Shown here piece after piece: positions 23,245 to 36,650 of a stretch of DNA of 64,000 nt (within the stretch, counting starts at the first letter, position 1; the number at the start of each line of letters is the position of its first letter). The notes under the pieces are model-generated. The model was not told where the DNA came from. It did no database searches and saw nothing but the letters and a program-made list of their open reading frames with translations. Made by a program: the position numbers and the translations under genes. Source of the DNA: Latrodectus hesperus (Eukaryota > Arthropoda > Arachnida > Araneae > Theridiidae); assembly GCA_037975125.1 (NCBI GenBank), contig CM075850.1, positions 128,936,181 to 129,000,180 of the forward strand. The letters are read 5' to 3'.

Positions 23245-23649
23245 TTTGTAATTTCAGATTAAAATATTTCAAAGAAAAAAATGAGCGATTTTCAGTACCC
23301 TAAATGAGATATTGGAAAATTAAACCTATTATTAAAACAATACGGAAGCAGATACACTCCCGAGAACCAAAAAAACATAGTACTCACCCCGAGAAGATAT
23401 TCCGCAACAGTCCGTAGAATCATGGAAAAAAATAGAATCCACAGGTTCACTTTATCTTAAATTGCAGACACAGATATCACTAAACACTTATCCAGTTAAA
23501 GCAACACCGAACGTTGAAGCACAGAATCATCTCGCCAGCAGAGTGTTTTTCGTGTCGAAGGAAAGAGAGTACTTTGGTTTATTCTATATGCTTTAAACCA
23601 GAGGAAATTCAAGATACCTGTAATTTTTCCCGAGTCCGGATGTCACCAC

Positions 23650-23885
23650 TGAAGCAATAAAGCTTACAAAGTTCGCATTTTTGATAATTTTTATTCGTCA
23701 ACAACACACACATAAATGGAATTACAGAAATACACATATCAAAAATGAATACATAATCAATGCTCGACTTCTCTGGCGTGAGCGTTTTTAAGAACAACAT
23801 TTTTCACCTCACGCGACAACAGCGGAAGTTAAAGTCGTAGTAGTTTTTTAAACGCCACAATTAAGTGGCTGGCTTTGTAACCACA
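23650..23885 (-). repeat. 5' LTR of deleted Gypsy element
   Basis: This is the partner of the 20869-21104 repeat, 236 bp long with TG...CA ends on the minus strand. A TGGTGACATCCGG sequence follows immediately inside the element (below 23650), the usual place of a tRNA primer-binding site. Confidence 0.9.
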
Positions 23886-24379
23886 TGTTCAATATATATC
23901 TCAAAATTTTTCAAAGAAAATAGAAAACAATACATTGAAAATACTACATTGAAAATGCAAAATATAGTAAATAATTGGGAAAATGTTTAAAATTTCAAAG
24001 AAAAATATAAAATGTAATGAAGTACGAGCATTGCCAGCTTCGTCAGGGGGTGTTGACTACATTGGCACAAAGTATGGCCCAAGACATAGTTTTAAAAAGC
24101 CAGTACACCCCAAAGCCACACCAAAAGTTCAAATCAAAATATCAAGCCAGAATAAAAGAAGTAGGTTAGGCTAAATTAGGTTACGGCAAAAAAAAAACTG
24201 TTTTGGAGCTTTATGCTCATAGGCAAATAGCTCGCATTGAGTAAGATTGAGTTTTTATTTGAAACCTAAACAAAAATTGATGGATTGATGATTTTTTAAA
24301 AAAATGACAATCAAAACGAAAAGATAAGCACAGCGTTTGATTGAGAAATAAAAGGGAAATTAGGCCACTTGGAAATACA
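23886..24379. other. Unassigned segment with A-run
   Basis: Positions 24026-24197 are GC-richer than their surroundings, contain TAGGTTAGGCTAAATTAGGT and end in A9 followed by C. It may be the 3' end of a retroposed sequence. I recognise no gene. Confidence 0.3.
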
Positions 24380-25503
24380 AAGACGAGAAAAAAATTAGAA
24401 TTTATAAATTTGTTTCAAAAAAGAAATTGTTGTGTCAATTTTCTCTTTAGGACTCGTTGACAAATCTAAAATCCAAGAAAAAGAAATAGCTCCATCACCA
24501 AGTTTTTCTCTTAAGGAATTTCTTGCTTCATCATATCGAGGACATGATAGCATTATGTGATCCTTGGTTTCTCTTTCTCCACAAGAGCATTTATCCGTCG
24601 AAGAAAGTCTGAATTTATGTAATTTAAAGATCTAGTTCTAACTCTAGCTAGCCACACTTCTTCAAGGCGAGAATTAATATAATTGCGGTGAATTTTCGTG
24701 ATGGAAGACATGTGCGAAAAGTTAGAGCCATATCTACTATTTTTCTGTTATTATAATTGATAAAAATGTTTCTTATATTATGGATAAGGTATTAAGGTGA
24801 AATCGAGTGCATAATATAACTTTTATTAATGGCCGCTTTTGCAAGAGCATCTACTTTTACGTTCCCAGCAATTCCGGAATGACCTGGAATCCAAACTAAT
24901 TGAATAGATTCGCAAACCTTAGTTGCATTTCCTAAAGCTGATCCGATGTGTTGAATGATGGTTGGGGAAGAGGTTCAGAGAGATTTCAAACTGCTTAGAC
25001 AGGATAAGGAGTCTGATAGTATGATACAGTTGGAGGGAAAAATACAGAATTTAGTCACCGCCAGATATAAAGCCTCTGCTGTAAAGATGGAATTAGAGTT
25101 ATTGAATTGCCCGGAAACAAAGGAGTTATTTCTGCTGTTATAAACAGCGATTCCAAGTTTATTTTCTATTTTAGATGCTTCAGTAAATAATAATATGTGA
25201 TTGGACCATTCAGAAATACTATGCAGTTCAAAGAGGTCATCGATAGTATTTGTAGGAAGATTTTTAGTCTGAAAAGTATATTTTCTAAGAAACATTTTAA
25301 AATTAATATTAACTGACGTAAGTTTTGCAGGAACTCTTAAAATATGTGATTCTTGAATTCCATTATCTTCAAGCCCTTTTTTCACTCGCAAAGATAGAGG
25401 AAGAGCACCAGAGATATGGCTGTATGGCATTGATTCCCACAAACTACCACATGGAGATCTAGTAGAAAGTGCAAGATTTCTAATGTACATCCTTGTAGAA
25501 AGA
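24380..25503 (-). pseudogene. Third LINE, RNase H and C-terminal finger fragment
   Basis: The frame 25490-24975 holds the RT connection and RNase H: LLFTEASKIENKLGIAVYNS, AEALYLAVTK, LSDSLSCL. The next frames below it give VWIPGHSGIAGN and VDALAKAA, then ending with CSCGERETKDHIMLSCPRY near 24560, the usual C-terminal zinc-binding motif of Jockey-type LINEs. In the first RNase H motif Asp is replaced by Glu (FTEAS). The 5' side is cut off at 25503 against a TA microsatellite. Confidence 0.8.
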
Positions 25504-25530
25504 AAGTTTTGTCTTACAGAAAGAAGTTAC

Positions 25531-25712
<182 letters not shown>

Positions 25713-25739
25713 TAAACGGATATGTATATTTTACTCATT

Positions 25740-26790
25740 ATTCAATAATAATAAATCTAATATAAGATTTTTCATTAATTACTTTATGACTTGGAAAACT
25801 CTATATCAATCTAAATTAAATAAAAGTATATCTTTTATAATGTACAATTAAATTAATATCCGCATTTTTACATTGTAACATGTATTCAGTACCATTGAAT
25901 TTTTCATTAAAATTTCTTTTGAAAACAGTACGTATTGAATCTTTGAAATTAGGTTTGAAATTATTGTATTATTCTTAATAATATAATTATATTATAAATA
26001 ATTTATTACTATTTAAATACATACATTCACGTAAAAGCACATTTTTAATCATTAATGGAAAGTTTTTTTAAAAAGTAACGACTCTTGCTATTTCTACTTT
26101 GTCTGAGTTAATTAATTAGCCATTTTTTTCATTTAGTTAAATGAATTTTCTGTACTTTCTATACAAAAAAATGAGATTTTTGTATCTTACAATTGATTCC
26201 TTAAGTGATTAAATGTTTTATGAATAAAAACATTTACTGTACTAACACATGTTTCTTATTATTTCTAAAGTTATTGAATTTTTCTCAAGATTTATTTTAA
26301 AGTGGATCCATTGTGGAAATACAGTAAAATCCTTTTAGAAAATCATTGCATTAAAGTATAAGTAACAGTGTATAGAACCCACATAAAAATGGTTTATGTA
26401 TGCAATAATACTGCAGAAATGTCTGCAAAATTTGTCAATAAATCTAAATGCTTACAGAAAATGTTTTCCATTTCTCGTAAAAGTGTTTTTCCCGAAGAAT
26501 AGCTGAATCGCTTATTATGATAGCCATACATAACATAGCTCAAACAATTTAAAATAGATGCTTTTGTCAAAGCTATTACTTTTAAATATATATATAGGGA
26601 GGAAAAATTAAATAGATATCTAAAATAATGTGATTTGTATGAAAATATTTTAGCCATTTTATTTATTAATAAAATACAATAAACTATTTTAACAACGATA
26701 AAACAAACAATTTTTACCTAAAAATTAAGAAGATATAAAAATAAAATATTTATAAAAAATTCGACGTTAAGAAATTTTTATGAAAGTGAT
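25740..26790. other. AT-rich intronic DNA; weak 87-codon frame on minus strand
   Basis: No confident feature. A minus frame at 26657-26394 contains LNCLSYVMYGYHNKRF, which faintly recalls the end of the last helix of a receptor, but it has no support on either side. Confidence 0.25.
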
Positions 26791-26793
26791 ATT

Positions 26794-28124
<1,331 letters not shown>

Positions 28125-28239
28125 CTGAAATCCCAAAATTCATTCTGTTCTGGTGATAACCTTACATTACGCCTTGAATAAGTATTACCTTTAATGTTTG
28201 ACAGCCATACATCAGAACCATTGTCAGCAAGTATGAACC
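28125..28239 (-). pseudogene. Lipase relic, exon [15 protein letters not shown]...
   Basis: The acceptor TATGTTCCAG is followed by 115 bases encoding [20 protein letters not shown] then [18 protein letters not shown], with donor CAG|GTACGC. It is a close match to the acid-lipase segment with ADxGYDVW-x-GNxRGNTYSR and EFWDFS. It starts in phase 1 (GG completing a Gly codon) and ends two bases into a Ser codon finished by the 20343 exon. No lesion is seen within it. Confidence 0.9.
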
Positions 28240-30036
28240 CTGGAACATAAAATATTTCAATGATTATTAAATTAAGCACTACGGTCAAATAAACAATAAC
28301 ATATATAGACATAAAATTTTTCATATATAAATAATTAATATCAAACTTAGCATGGAAAGTTTTTGATTTAGAAGGATAGTTACTTATTGGATTTTAAATT
28401 CAATAATTATATAATGGTAATTGTATATGCTTGCTATTCTATATGTGCAATTAATGATCCTAAATTTAGTTCTTTAAGGATGCAAAACCGAATCTGAATT
28501 ATTTTTAGACTTTTTTTATTGTATACAGTTTTCTCTTAAATAGTTATACGTGTAAAAGTTTGAATTATTTCGATGAGTATCTTACAAACTTACTCGAATT
28601 GTTGCGGTAAAACCTATATCAAAATAAAGTAAGTACATTAAAAATTATTTTTAGCTAAATATGTTTTACTTTTTGAGAGAACTAAGAGTAGAAAATTACC
28701 AAAAAATTAGAAAATGAGGTCTTTACAAGGGTCAGTAAAACTTTTGATTCCTTGAACATTTTGAATGTAGTTAAACTCGAAATAATTTTATTATATAAAT
28801 TATTAAATCTTATAATAAATTTTGATTAAATTAAAGATCTTTAAGTGATTTCCAATAAATAACTAATTTATAGTATTTTAAGGTAATTATGGCTCAGATG
28901 TTGATAATTAATGTACACAAATTAAAGAATTAAGTGAAATAATTTTTTAAATATTTACCGACTATATAATTTATTTGAGTATTTCATAATAATATTTATA
29001 CAATATAAATATTTTAAGAAAATATGTTTCATATATTTAAATAAACTTACCAAAAATGTTCTTCTAAACAAGAAAAAAGTTTATCTTAAAAAGAAGATAC
29101 AAACATTTAGACATTCAGAGTACCAAGCGTTTAAGAGTTAAAATAATAAAAATTTAAAGACCTAAAATGGAATTTAAGAAAAGGAATAGTCAGCAGAATA
29201 TCTTTTAGGAAAGGTTTAAAATAAAAGTAAAAATATGTGTGTATGGATATCCGAAAAGTTAGTACAATATATTAGAATGAAAAGGCAAGAATACAAGTGC
29301 ATACAAAAGACAGATAACCAAAAAAACAGCTAAAAGAACTATTAAAACAAAATTCATAAAATTCAAGTTTTATATTTCTCGAAAACAAAAATGCAAAAAT
29401 ACATAAATACATACACACATATATAAATTTTTTTAGCTCCTAATATCCCCGTAATAAACTAGAAATATATCATTTAAATTTTACTTTTTTTCACTATTCT
29501 TACACCCATTTTGCTTACGAATAATTGTTGATGAAAACAAATAGAAGTATCAAAATACCAATTATTATTACTTTCACTGCAACAAAAAAATACTTTTTTA
29601 ATATTAGAGATGTGCGTTGACAATTGTTTTCAATAGATACTTTAAAAATATAATACGTCATATAGGGAAAAAGCACAGAATTTGAACTTTATTTTTATGA
29701 CAAAATATTCTTGTTTTGATACCTTGAAGCGGATGATTCAAGGAACACATTATCAAAGCAATGTAGCACATCATGTTAGGGAAACTGACAAATAACGACA
29801 AATCTGTATTAATTTACTTAGAAATAAATTATTATTTCAATTTAATAGCTTATTTATGCATCATTCTTTTTACAATGCAATATTGGTTTAAACATCGTGG
29901 TTAACATATCAGCATAAATTTCGGCACAAAAGACATCACCTTTTCAAAAAAATGTTTTATTTTTAGAGGATGGAAATGTTTTTCATACACATAGGAAGAA
30001 AATTTATTTACAAAATAAAACAAAAATGTTAATTTC
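28240..30036. other. AT-rich intronic DNA, nothing recognised
   Basis: Intron between the first two visible lipase exons, AT-rich and without recognisable elements. Confidence 0.45.
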
Positions 30037-30235
30037 CCGGGCTTGATTTTGGAAAGTTCCAAACAAATACATTGGAATCTCCGATAGCACAATGTTGTAG
30101 CAGAACAACTGATTTTTTGCTGTTTGAAGTGGGTCCTGATCTGCCGTAAGGAATCCTTTGCAATGCTAGCAAGTAATCACCCACAGTTTGCACAGTGTAT
30201 TCTTCCACAGGATATCTCTTCGAAATCAATTCAGA
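30037..30235 (-). pseudogene. Lipase relic, N-terminal exon (YPVEEYTVQT)
   Basis: About 199 bases encode SELISKRYPVEEYTVQTVGD, LLALQRIPYGRSG and SVVLLQHCAIGDSNVFVWNF, the N-terminal part of an acid lipase. In the family the oxyanion-hole motif is HG; here it is HC. The expected acceptor reads TTTTTGCAT rather than CAG, and after AGCCCGG the donor reads GAAATT rather than GT. The phase (one base over) agrees with the next exon. No upstream signal-peptide exon was found. Confidence 0.85.
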
Positions 30236-30454
30236 ATGCAAAAAGATGTGAACATTTCAAATAGTAACTGGAATTGAATGTCGTATAGAAATATTCTTGC
30301 TATGCTTAACATATTTATATGGATTTTCCCTCTATTTTAAGAAGTAAAGTAAAGAGATATTGAAATTTATATAAATTTTACATAAAATACCGAAAAGTTT
30401 TGTGAAAACGGTTAAATGAGAGAGATATATCTATTTTTCTCTTAATAGAAATAT

Positions 30455-30709
30455 CGGCATAAGTGCCGTATAATCCATGTTTATAAATTCAGAGATTGGC
30501 GAATTTTTGGCGGATTTTCTTAAGTATCTGGCAACCTCGTTTTTACTATGTCATACATATGGAGACATATAAGAAATATGCAGAAAATTCTATTTTGGTA
30601 ACCCTCGTATTTACGTCATAGCGCACGTTACGATTCGTCATATTGGCAACATTTCTTCATCGCCAAAAAAATTCAGAATTTGGAATAATGGATTATACGG
30701 CACCTGTGC
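30455..30709. mobile_element. MITE-like element with 8-bp target duplication
   Basis: The segment has inverted ends sharing GGTGCCGTATAATCCAT (left copy AAGTGCCGTATAATCCAT). AGAAATAT is present directly outside both ends (30447-30454 and 30710-30717). A 255-bp length, no coding capacity and 8-bp duplication suggest a hAT-type MITE. The tips differ by a couple of bases, so the exact ends are uncertain. Confidence 0.65.
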
Positions 30710-30717
30710 AGAAATAT

Positions 30718-32820
30718 TATATATATGTTCTTAAAATCCTTTGAAAAATTTCTTTATTTTTACATATACCATAATTCTAAGCAATTTATGCTTGAATCAC
30801 GTCACGATGATTTTAAATTTGTTAAAAAATATACTTGTTATGTGGTGTATATAAGAGCATACGTAACACTAATGAGTTCTGATTTCAGTTTGATTTATTA
30901 TAACCACGTGATAATTATATTTACTTTTAATAGCTATAAGTTTAATGAAAGCAAACTGAAAAAGTAAAAATTAATAATTTTGGATGAGTAGTTAATTTTT
31001 AAATATATTCTAAAACTATGTTTGATTTATTTAAAATTAATTTCTCTTTTCATTAAAATATAATTAAATAATTTCTTTTCGGAACACTTATTTATTAAAT
31101 GTCTTACAGAATGTGGACGTTTTAATTTTTTCAACTGAAAAATTATTTGTCGAAACACGATTATCAAAATTTTGCCATAACAATTTAGAATCGATTGTTA
31201 AAAGATCCCATGCTCATATTCATGTTGATTCTCATTTCAATTAAGTATTTATCATAACAATATTAAAAGTATTTGTCATGGGTTTTACTATTATGAAGTA
31301 TTCATATTATATTGACTTATGAATATTTGAAATATGTAGTTATGTTGTTTGATTCACAAATCATCCTGTATCAATAGATTTCAGAAAACTCAATTCATTT
31401 TTCTTATAATTAGATTTTAAGAAGATTGTAGTAATATTTCTTGGAAAATTGTTTTCATTTTTACCCTGTGATATGTCGTTTAAATACAATCTATTTCAGT
31501 ATATGACTTAAATGCTGTTATAATCGAAGTTTATCACATATCAATTTTAGAAAAATTTGATTTAATAATTTGATCGGAAATATGTGTAAAATTTATTTCG
31601 TAAGGGTTGTTTCTTAACAAAAAAAGATGCTCATGAGAATTATTATTGGGACAAGTGAAATGTGTAAAATGGCTTAGAATTCATATTAATAATCGACAAA
31701 GCGATAAAATTTAAGTAAAAGAGAACTACTTAGCTAGTAAATATTCTTTATCTATTTCTGGCTTTCAAACAAACTATTTAAAAGTATAAACTTAAACAAG
31801 TATTATTATAAAGTTTTATCTGTTTATTTTGTTTTATTTTTTAGTTTTAATTTTTTATTTTATTTTTTTACAATATTTGCTTGGTAACTTTTTTTAAGAT
31901 TTCAATATTTTGAAATCAAAGCGGATTTGATTTCTTATCAATTTCTGTGTTAATAATAATATTTTTCACACTTTTAATATTTATCAACTTTCAGTATCAA
32001 TAAGATTACTTTAGCTTGAAATAGAATAAAAACACATATTACTTTTATATTCACCATGTTCTACATTCCTTGACACTTTTACTTGTATATCTTTATAGAG
32101 TAGATTAATTTTTGCCATTTGCAAAACTTTATTATAATTGAAGAAAAGATAATTAAATTTTGTTATTTTAAAAAAAATTTTGTAACATAATAATTTTTTG
32201 TGTATTAATGAAATATTAAATATTCTATACTAAAGCAAAGCATGTACATAAAACTCTCAAAAGTTAGTGGTAACCTTTTCAAGCTCATGCTTATGTTTAT
32301 AAGTTTATAATACTGTAAGTAAAAATTTAAACACAATTTTCATACTTCAAATTGATATGAATCTGAAGGCATATATAAAGCATACAACGCTCGTTTTTTT
32401 ATATACTGCTACTATACAAAAGTTTCTGTTTTTAATATCAAGGCATTTTTCATAAAATATTTATTTAGTCTCATTGTAACTTTCTGTAAACAACGAGGAG
32501 AATGGCATTGTTCTTAAAGATTTCAATATTTTCTTTTTGTTCTTGAATAGGTGTTTTAACCAATGTAGTCAAATCCAGGGATTTATGAAACAAAATTTTA
32601 ACAATATGTAATCTCTAAGACATTGAAGGCCCTATAATCTTCATAGATTCAATAAGAGTCATAACTTTCATATTACTCACTGTTGTTTTATATTACTGCC
32701 ATTCGCTCTTAAGTAAACAATTGAAATAAAGATTATTTTTTAAGGTAAAGAAAAATTGAATAATTATCAGAGATATGTTATAAAACTGTACAATTTTCTA
32801 TTTCATGACATGTGCTATAT
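30718..32820. other. AT-rich DNA, nothing recognised
   Basis: About 2.1 kb of AT-rich sequence with only short chance frames. No repeat or gene was recognised. Confidence 0.5.
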
Positions 32821-32821
32821 A

Positions 32822-34417
32822 CAGGGTGATCCAAAAGTCAGGACGAACTTTAAAAATGAATATTTCGAAAACGAATCACGATACAAAGATGCAGTTTGCA
32901 CCAAACGGATGGAAAAGAAATCGGGTTTTGTGTGGCAATGAAAAAAATAGTTCTGTTGGCGACCAACAGATGGCGCTGTCGGATTTCTGATGTAGGATTA
33001 TACAAAGCAACAAACGATATAAAAAGAAGCAACTGCAGCAGGTAATGGTAGTCGAAGCTGGTATGCATCGCAATGCTGTCCATAGTTGAGAAAGCCCTCT
33101 TAGTTAAACTGTTTCATAAGAATTTGGAAAGTGCCATTGCGGCATTGCGAGCATATCGCTACATGAAGGGTATGCGAGATAGCAAAGGACCAATAACGTC
33201 TTCTGCATTGAACAAAATTGTGAAAAAATTTGAAGCTATAGGTTCTTTGGCATCACGTGAAAGAAGTTGACGTTCTTCAACTGCAGCTGCTGTTGCCACG
33301 ACAGAGGAGCAGACGGTGCAAGCCATGTCGGCGGTTGCTGCACATGGGGAGTGCAGTGCTCGAGAAGTTTCGAGGCAGACAGGAGTGTCGTAAGGAAGTG
33401 TCTGGAGAGCACTGCGAGTAACTTTGCAACGGTATCCCTACAAATTGCAACATAACTAAAAACTGAAACCTCCTGACTTCGACTCTCGCCGACATTTTGC
33501 GAATTTGGTCTACAATAAGATGGAAGAGCAGCACGACTGGCTTCACACTGTGCTTTGGACAGATGAAGCACATTTCACACTCTCTGGCGCTGTTTGAACC
33601 ACAATTGTCGAGTGTGGACCACAGAAAATCCACATGCATTTGTTGAGGTACCCTTGCAACAGCCTAAAGTGACAGTCTGGTGTGGCTTCACTGCTGATTT
33701 CATAATTAGTCCATTTTTTTCGAGGAAGTCACACAGGCAGGTTTCCAAACAGTTTCTGTCACCGGTAATCGATATCTAGCACTGTTACAGAACAGCATTA
33801 TTCCTGAACTGCAAGCGCGACAGGCACTCCAAACAGTCACCTTTATGCAAGATGGAGCACCACCTCATATTGCTCTGCCTATGCAACCCCTGCTACGCTC
33901 AACATTTGGGGAGGATCATATTATCAGTCGCTATTTTAATCACGCATGGCCTCCAAGATCTCCCGATCTCACACCCTGTGACTTTTGGCTGTGGGGCTTC
34001 TATAAGTCAAAAGTGTACAGCGACCAACCGGCATCACTAGCGGCACTGAAAGATGCCATCCGCCAAAATGTGTCTGCCATAACGCAAGAAATGCTACTAA
34101 ATGTTGTGAATGGTGTGGTGACTCGTCTCACAGCTTTACTTCTGAATGATGGACAGCACATTGAACATTTACTGTAGTAAGTACTAATTAACTGTAATTA
34201 ATCTGACTTCATTAATCATAGTTTCATTTGTAAAACATCTTTTGTAGCAATAAAACACTATAGCGCCATCTATTGGTCGCCAACAGAACTATTTTTTTCA
34301 TTGCCACACAAAACCCGGTTTCTTTTCCATCCGTTTGGTGCAAACCGCATCTTTGTATCGTGATTCGTTTTCGAATTATTCATTTTTAAAGTTCGTCCTG
34401 ACTTTTGGATCACCCGG
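32822..34417 (+). mobile_element. Mariner-like transposon with 157-bp inverted repeats
   Basis: The left end starts CAGGGTGATCCAAAAGTCAG and the reversed right end CCGGGTGATCCAAAAGTCAG. Both are flanked by TA. The inverted repeats, 32822-32978 and 34261-34417, remain close to identical over about 157 bp. The inside encodes a broken transposase. Good inverted-repeat identity suggests a fairly recent insertion. Confidence 0.93.
33073..34177 (+). pseudogene. IS630/Tc1/mariner transposase with DUF4817-type HTH, broken
   Basis: Positions 33073-33270 encode the N-terminal helix-turn-helix (VEKALLVKLFHKNLESAIAA, KIVKKFEAIGSLASRERS) ended by TGA. The middle holds WTDEAHF (first Asp, 33562) and HAFVEVPL in shifted frames. 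Positions 33845-34177 encode MQDGAPPHIALP (second Asp) and RSPDLTPCDFWLWG (third Asp), ending DGQHIEHLL. The spacing from the second Asp to the Asp of PCD is 42 residues, longer than the 34 of classic mariner. At least three breaks lie in 33270-33780. DNA-binding and cut-and-paste roles follow from the family. Confidence 0.88.
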
Positions 34418-34419
34418 TA

Positions 34420-36540
34420 TTTTAGTTCCTTATCTATTTAGACATGCTAATGTCATTCAAATATTATGCGAATATAAGTCAATAGGGTGCATCTTTCGTT
34501 CAAGCAGAGCACCACGAAGGTGAAAGTAAGACTTTGCTGTAAAATCTTCCAAGAGATGGCCCCATAAGAGGATTCACTCCATCTATTTTGCATTGGCTAC
34601 TCATTATAGAGAACATGGCTTGTCCAAGTTTCATAAGTAACAGTAACATCAAGTATTATTTACAATGGATTGTTTTCAAATGCAGGCCTTGACAACGTAT
34701 AATTTCGACAATAAAACGCCTAAATCTATTATAATTGACTCTTGATGTCCGCATGGTAAGTTGTTTTCTAATGGGACTTTCTACGGATAATAAGATGGAT
34801 TCATGAGGTCAGAAGGAAACTTTGAAAACGTTTAAAGCAGAGAGCAGAAAGTTGTTCTCTCGTTGTTGAACAGTGGCTAGGATCAAACCTAATTTTTCGA
34901 TCTTAAAAATTCTGTTCTTCCAGCGGGCCATCATTTGTTCTAGGAATGTACGTAAGGCTCATGCAGAAAAATCTAATGATACTTTGAATGTCACCTACCC
35001 TTTAAATAATTCTTTTAATTTTAAAAGGATTTGAATAATTTAGTCTACAAGAAAAAATCATAAAAATAACTATGATGAATTTGCTGTATTTCAATAAATA
35101 ATGAATACCAACATTTTCTTGACTCAACTTTCTTCTACATTTTTCTCATAAAGAATTCTTAAATAATACTTTTTAATTTTACTGGGAATTTATGCACCCA
35201 CACATATATGTTTTTGTTACTGTCGTAGTGTAAAATGACATAAACAAACACACACACAAACCTTGAGAAAACAGATGTGTGTATTTTTATTGCACTTTAA
35301 ATTTAAGAGTTTCCTCTTTTCCTTTCAAACTAAGATGTTACAAAAAGGAAAGGATGTAATAAAAATTGTACAATGAGACAAGTACAGTAAAAGAATAAAT
35401 TTTTCCTTTCGGAATGGAAGAGTGATCTGGAGAAAATTGCAAGAAAAAGTATATTTTTATGATATGTTTTATATGTAAATATGACCAGTTGGGATTGAGG
35501 GGGAGAGATTTCTGACCTATCCCATAGAAGTGTAAGAGGTACAATGGAGCTTTGGAAAACCAAGTGTGTAAAGAGGAGTAGCTAAGACAAAAATTATGAA
35601 GAATTAAAAACGGAATCTAAGAAAAGAGAGGACACACAGATGACACACAGAAGCCCCAGAGAAGCCCGGCATTGAAAAGGAGTCCGCAATTGAGGACTGG
35701 GTCCTCATTGAGCATAATAAGAAGCTAAATAGATTTTAACTGTAAATGGAGTATAACTGCCCGGTCCAGTAGGAGCCCTGCCTCGACTTTCCTGAATGGA
35801 GCTGCATATGTCCGACAAATAGATGAGTATAAGAGACGATAAAGTCTGAGGAGAGAAAGGGAGGAAAGCTCATGAGCAATGAGCAAGCCAATCAAGATCC
35901 TGAGTCGGTAATGCCATTGACGATAGGAGACACCATACTACTACTTCTAAAATGAATGAGTCTTATTTCTAGTTCCTTGTCCGTCTGGTCAAACTCAGTT
36001 ATGATATATTAATATCTAATCGTCTCATAAAACAAATAATAATGTTAAAATTTCAATTATTTAATCGAGAATGTTTTAATGCAAATATGAATTTCTCTTG
36101 TCATTTAGTTACCAAAAATAAATTATTAAGTTTTATTGTCTTTGTTTTGAATGTATCTCTGTCATTCAATATTTAAAAAACGAATCTGGGTTTCCTCAGA
36201 ATTTTTTAAAATTTCCGAATATCACCACAACAGTTACTAATCTAATCAATTTAATAATTACTGACGGTGCTTTTTTGTAATTAATATTTGTCAAGCATAG
36301 ACAATCTCCAAAAACCCAAAAAAATACAAAAAGTTTAAGGACAATGGAGGATACTTGAGGATCTCATTCTCTCTAAAATCTATACAAACTAAAATCAGCT
36401 TCAATTGGGCAAAATACTTTGGGCATCATAGGGAGAAGACTGACATAGCCCAGGATACCTGACTGTATTAGTTAGGCATAATAGAATAACTTTCTCCCCT
36501 AGGGTGACCCCACCAGGATAAAAACCCCGATGTACTTTAC
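34420..36540. other. Unassigned DNA with a few less AT-rich islands
   Basis: Islands at 34480-34990 and 35580-35950 have mixed composition and may be old repeats. 36401-36540 encodes, on the minus strand next to the TA repeat, [14 protein letters not shown] and NTVRYPGLCQSSPYDAQS, which looks like part of a dispersed repeat. None could be named. Confidence 0.3.
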
Positions 36541-36547
36541 CCATTAT

Positions 36548-36588
36548 GTATATATATATATATATATATATATAAATATATATATATA

Positions 36589-36647
<59 letters not shown>
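36548..36647. repeat. (TA)n microsatellite
   Basis: About 100 bases of TA with an AAATA and a TACA interruption. Confidence 0.98.

Positions 36648-36650
<3 letters not shown>

Larger units (their letters stand above)
20869..23885 (-). mobile_element. Internally deleted Gypsy-type LTR retrotransposon
   Basis: A 3.0-kb minus-strand element has two 236-bp LTRs, a 4-bp TGTT target duplication, a gag frame and a pol frame. Pol runs from protease straight into the end of integrase; reverse transcriptase, RNase H and the first part of integrase are missing. It is a non-autonomous deletion derivative. It sits in an intron of the lipase relic, within local repeats of GAAAACAATACATTGAAAAT type that occur on both sides. 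Confidence 0.88.

Noticed and set aside
26394..26657. Possible last-helix exon of a G-protein-coupled receptor (LNCLSYVMYGYHNKRF)
   Set aside because: The resemblance is one short motif, the Pro of the NPxxY motif is missing, and no other receptor exon was found nearby.
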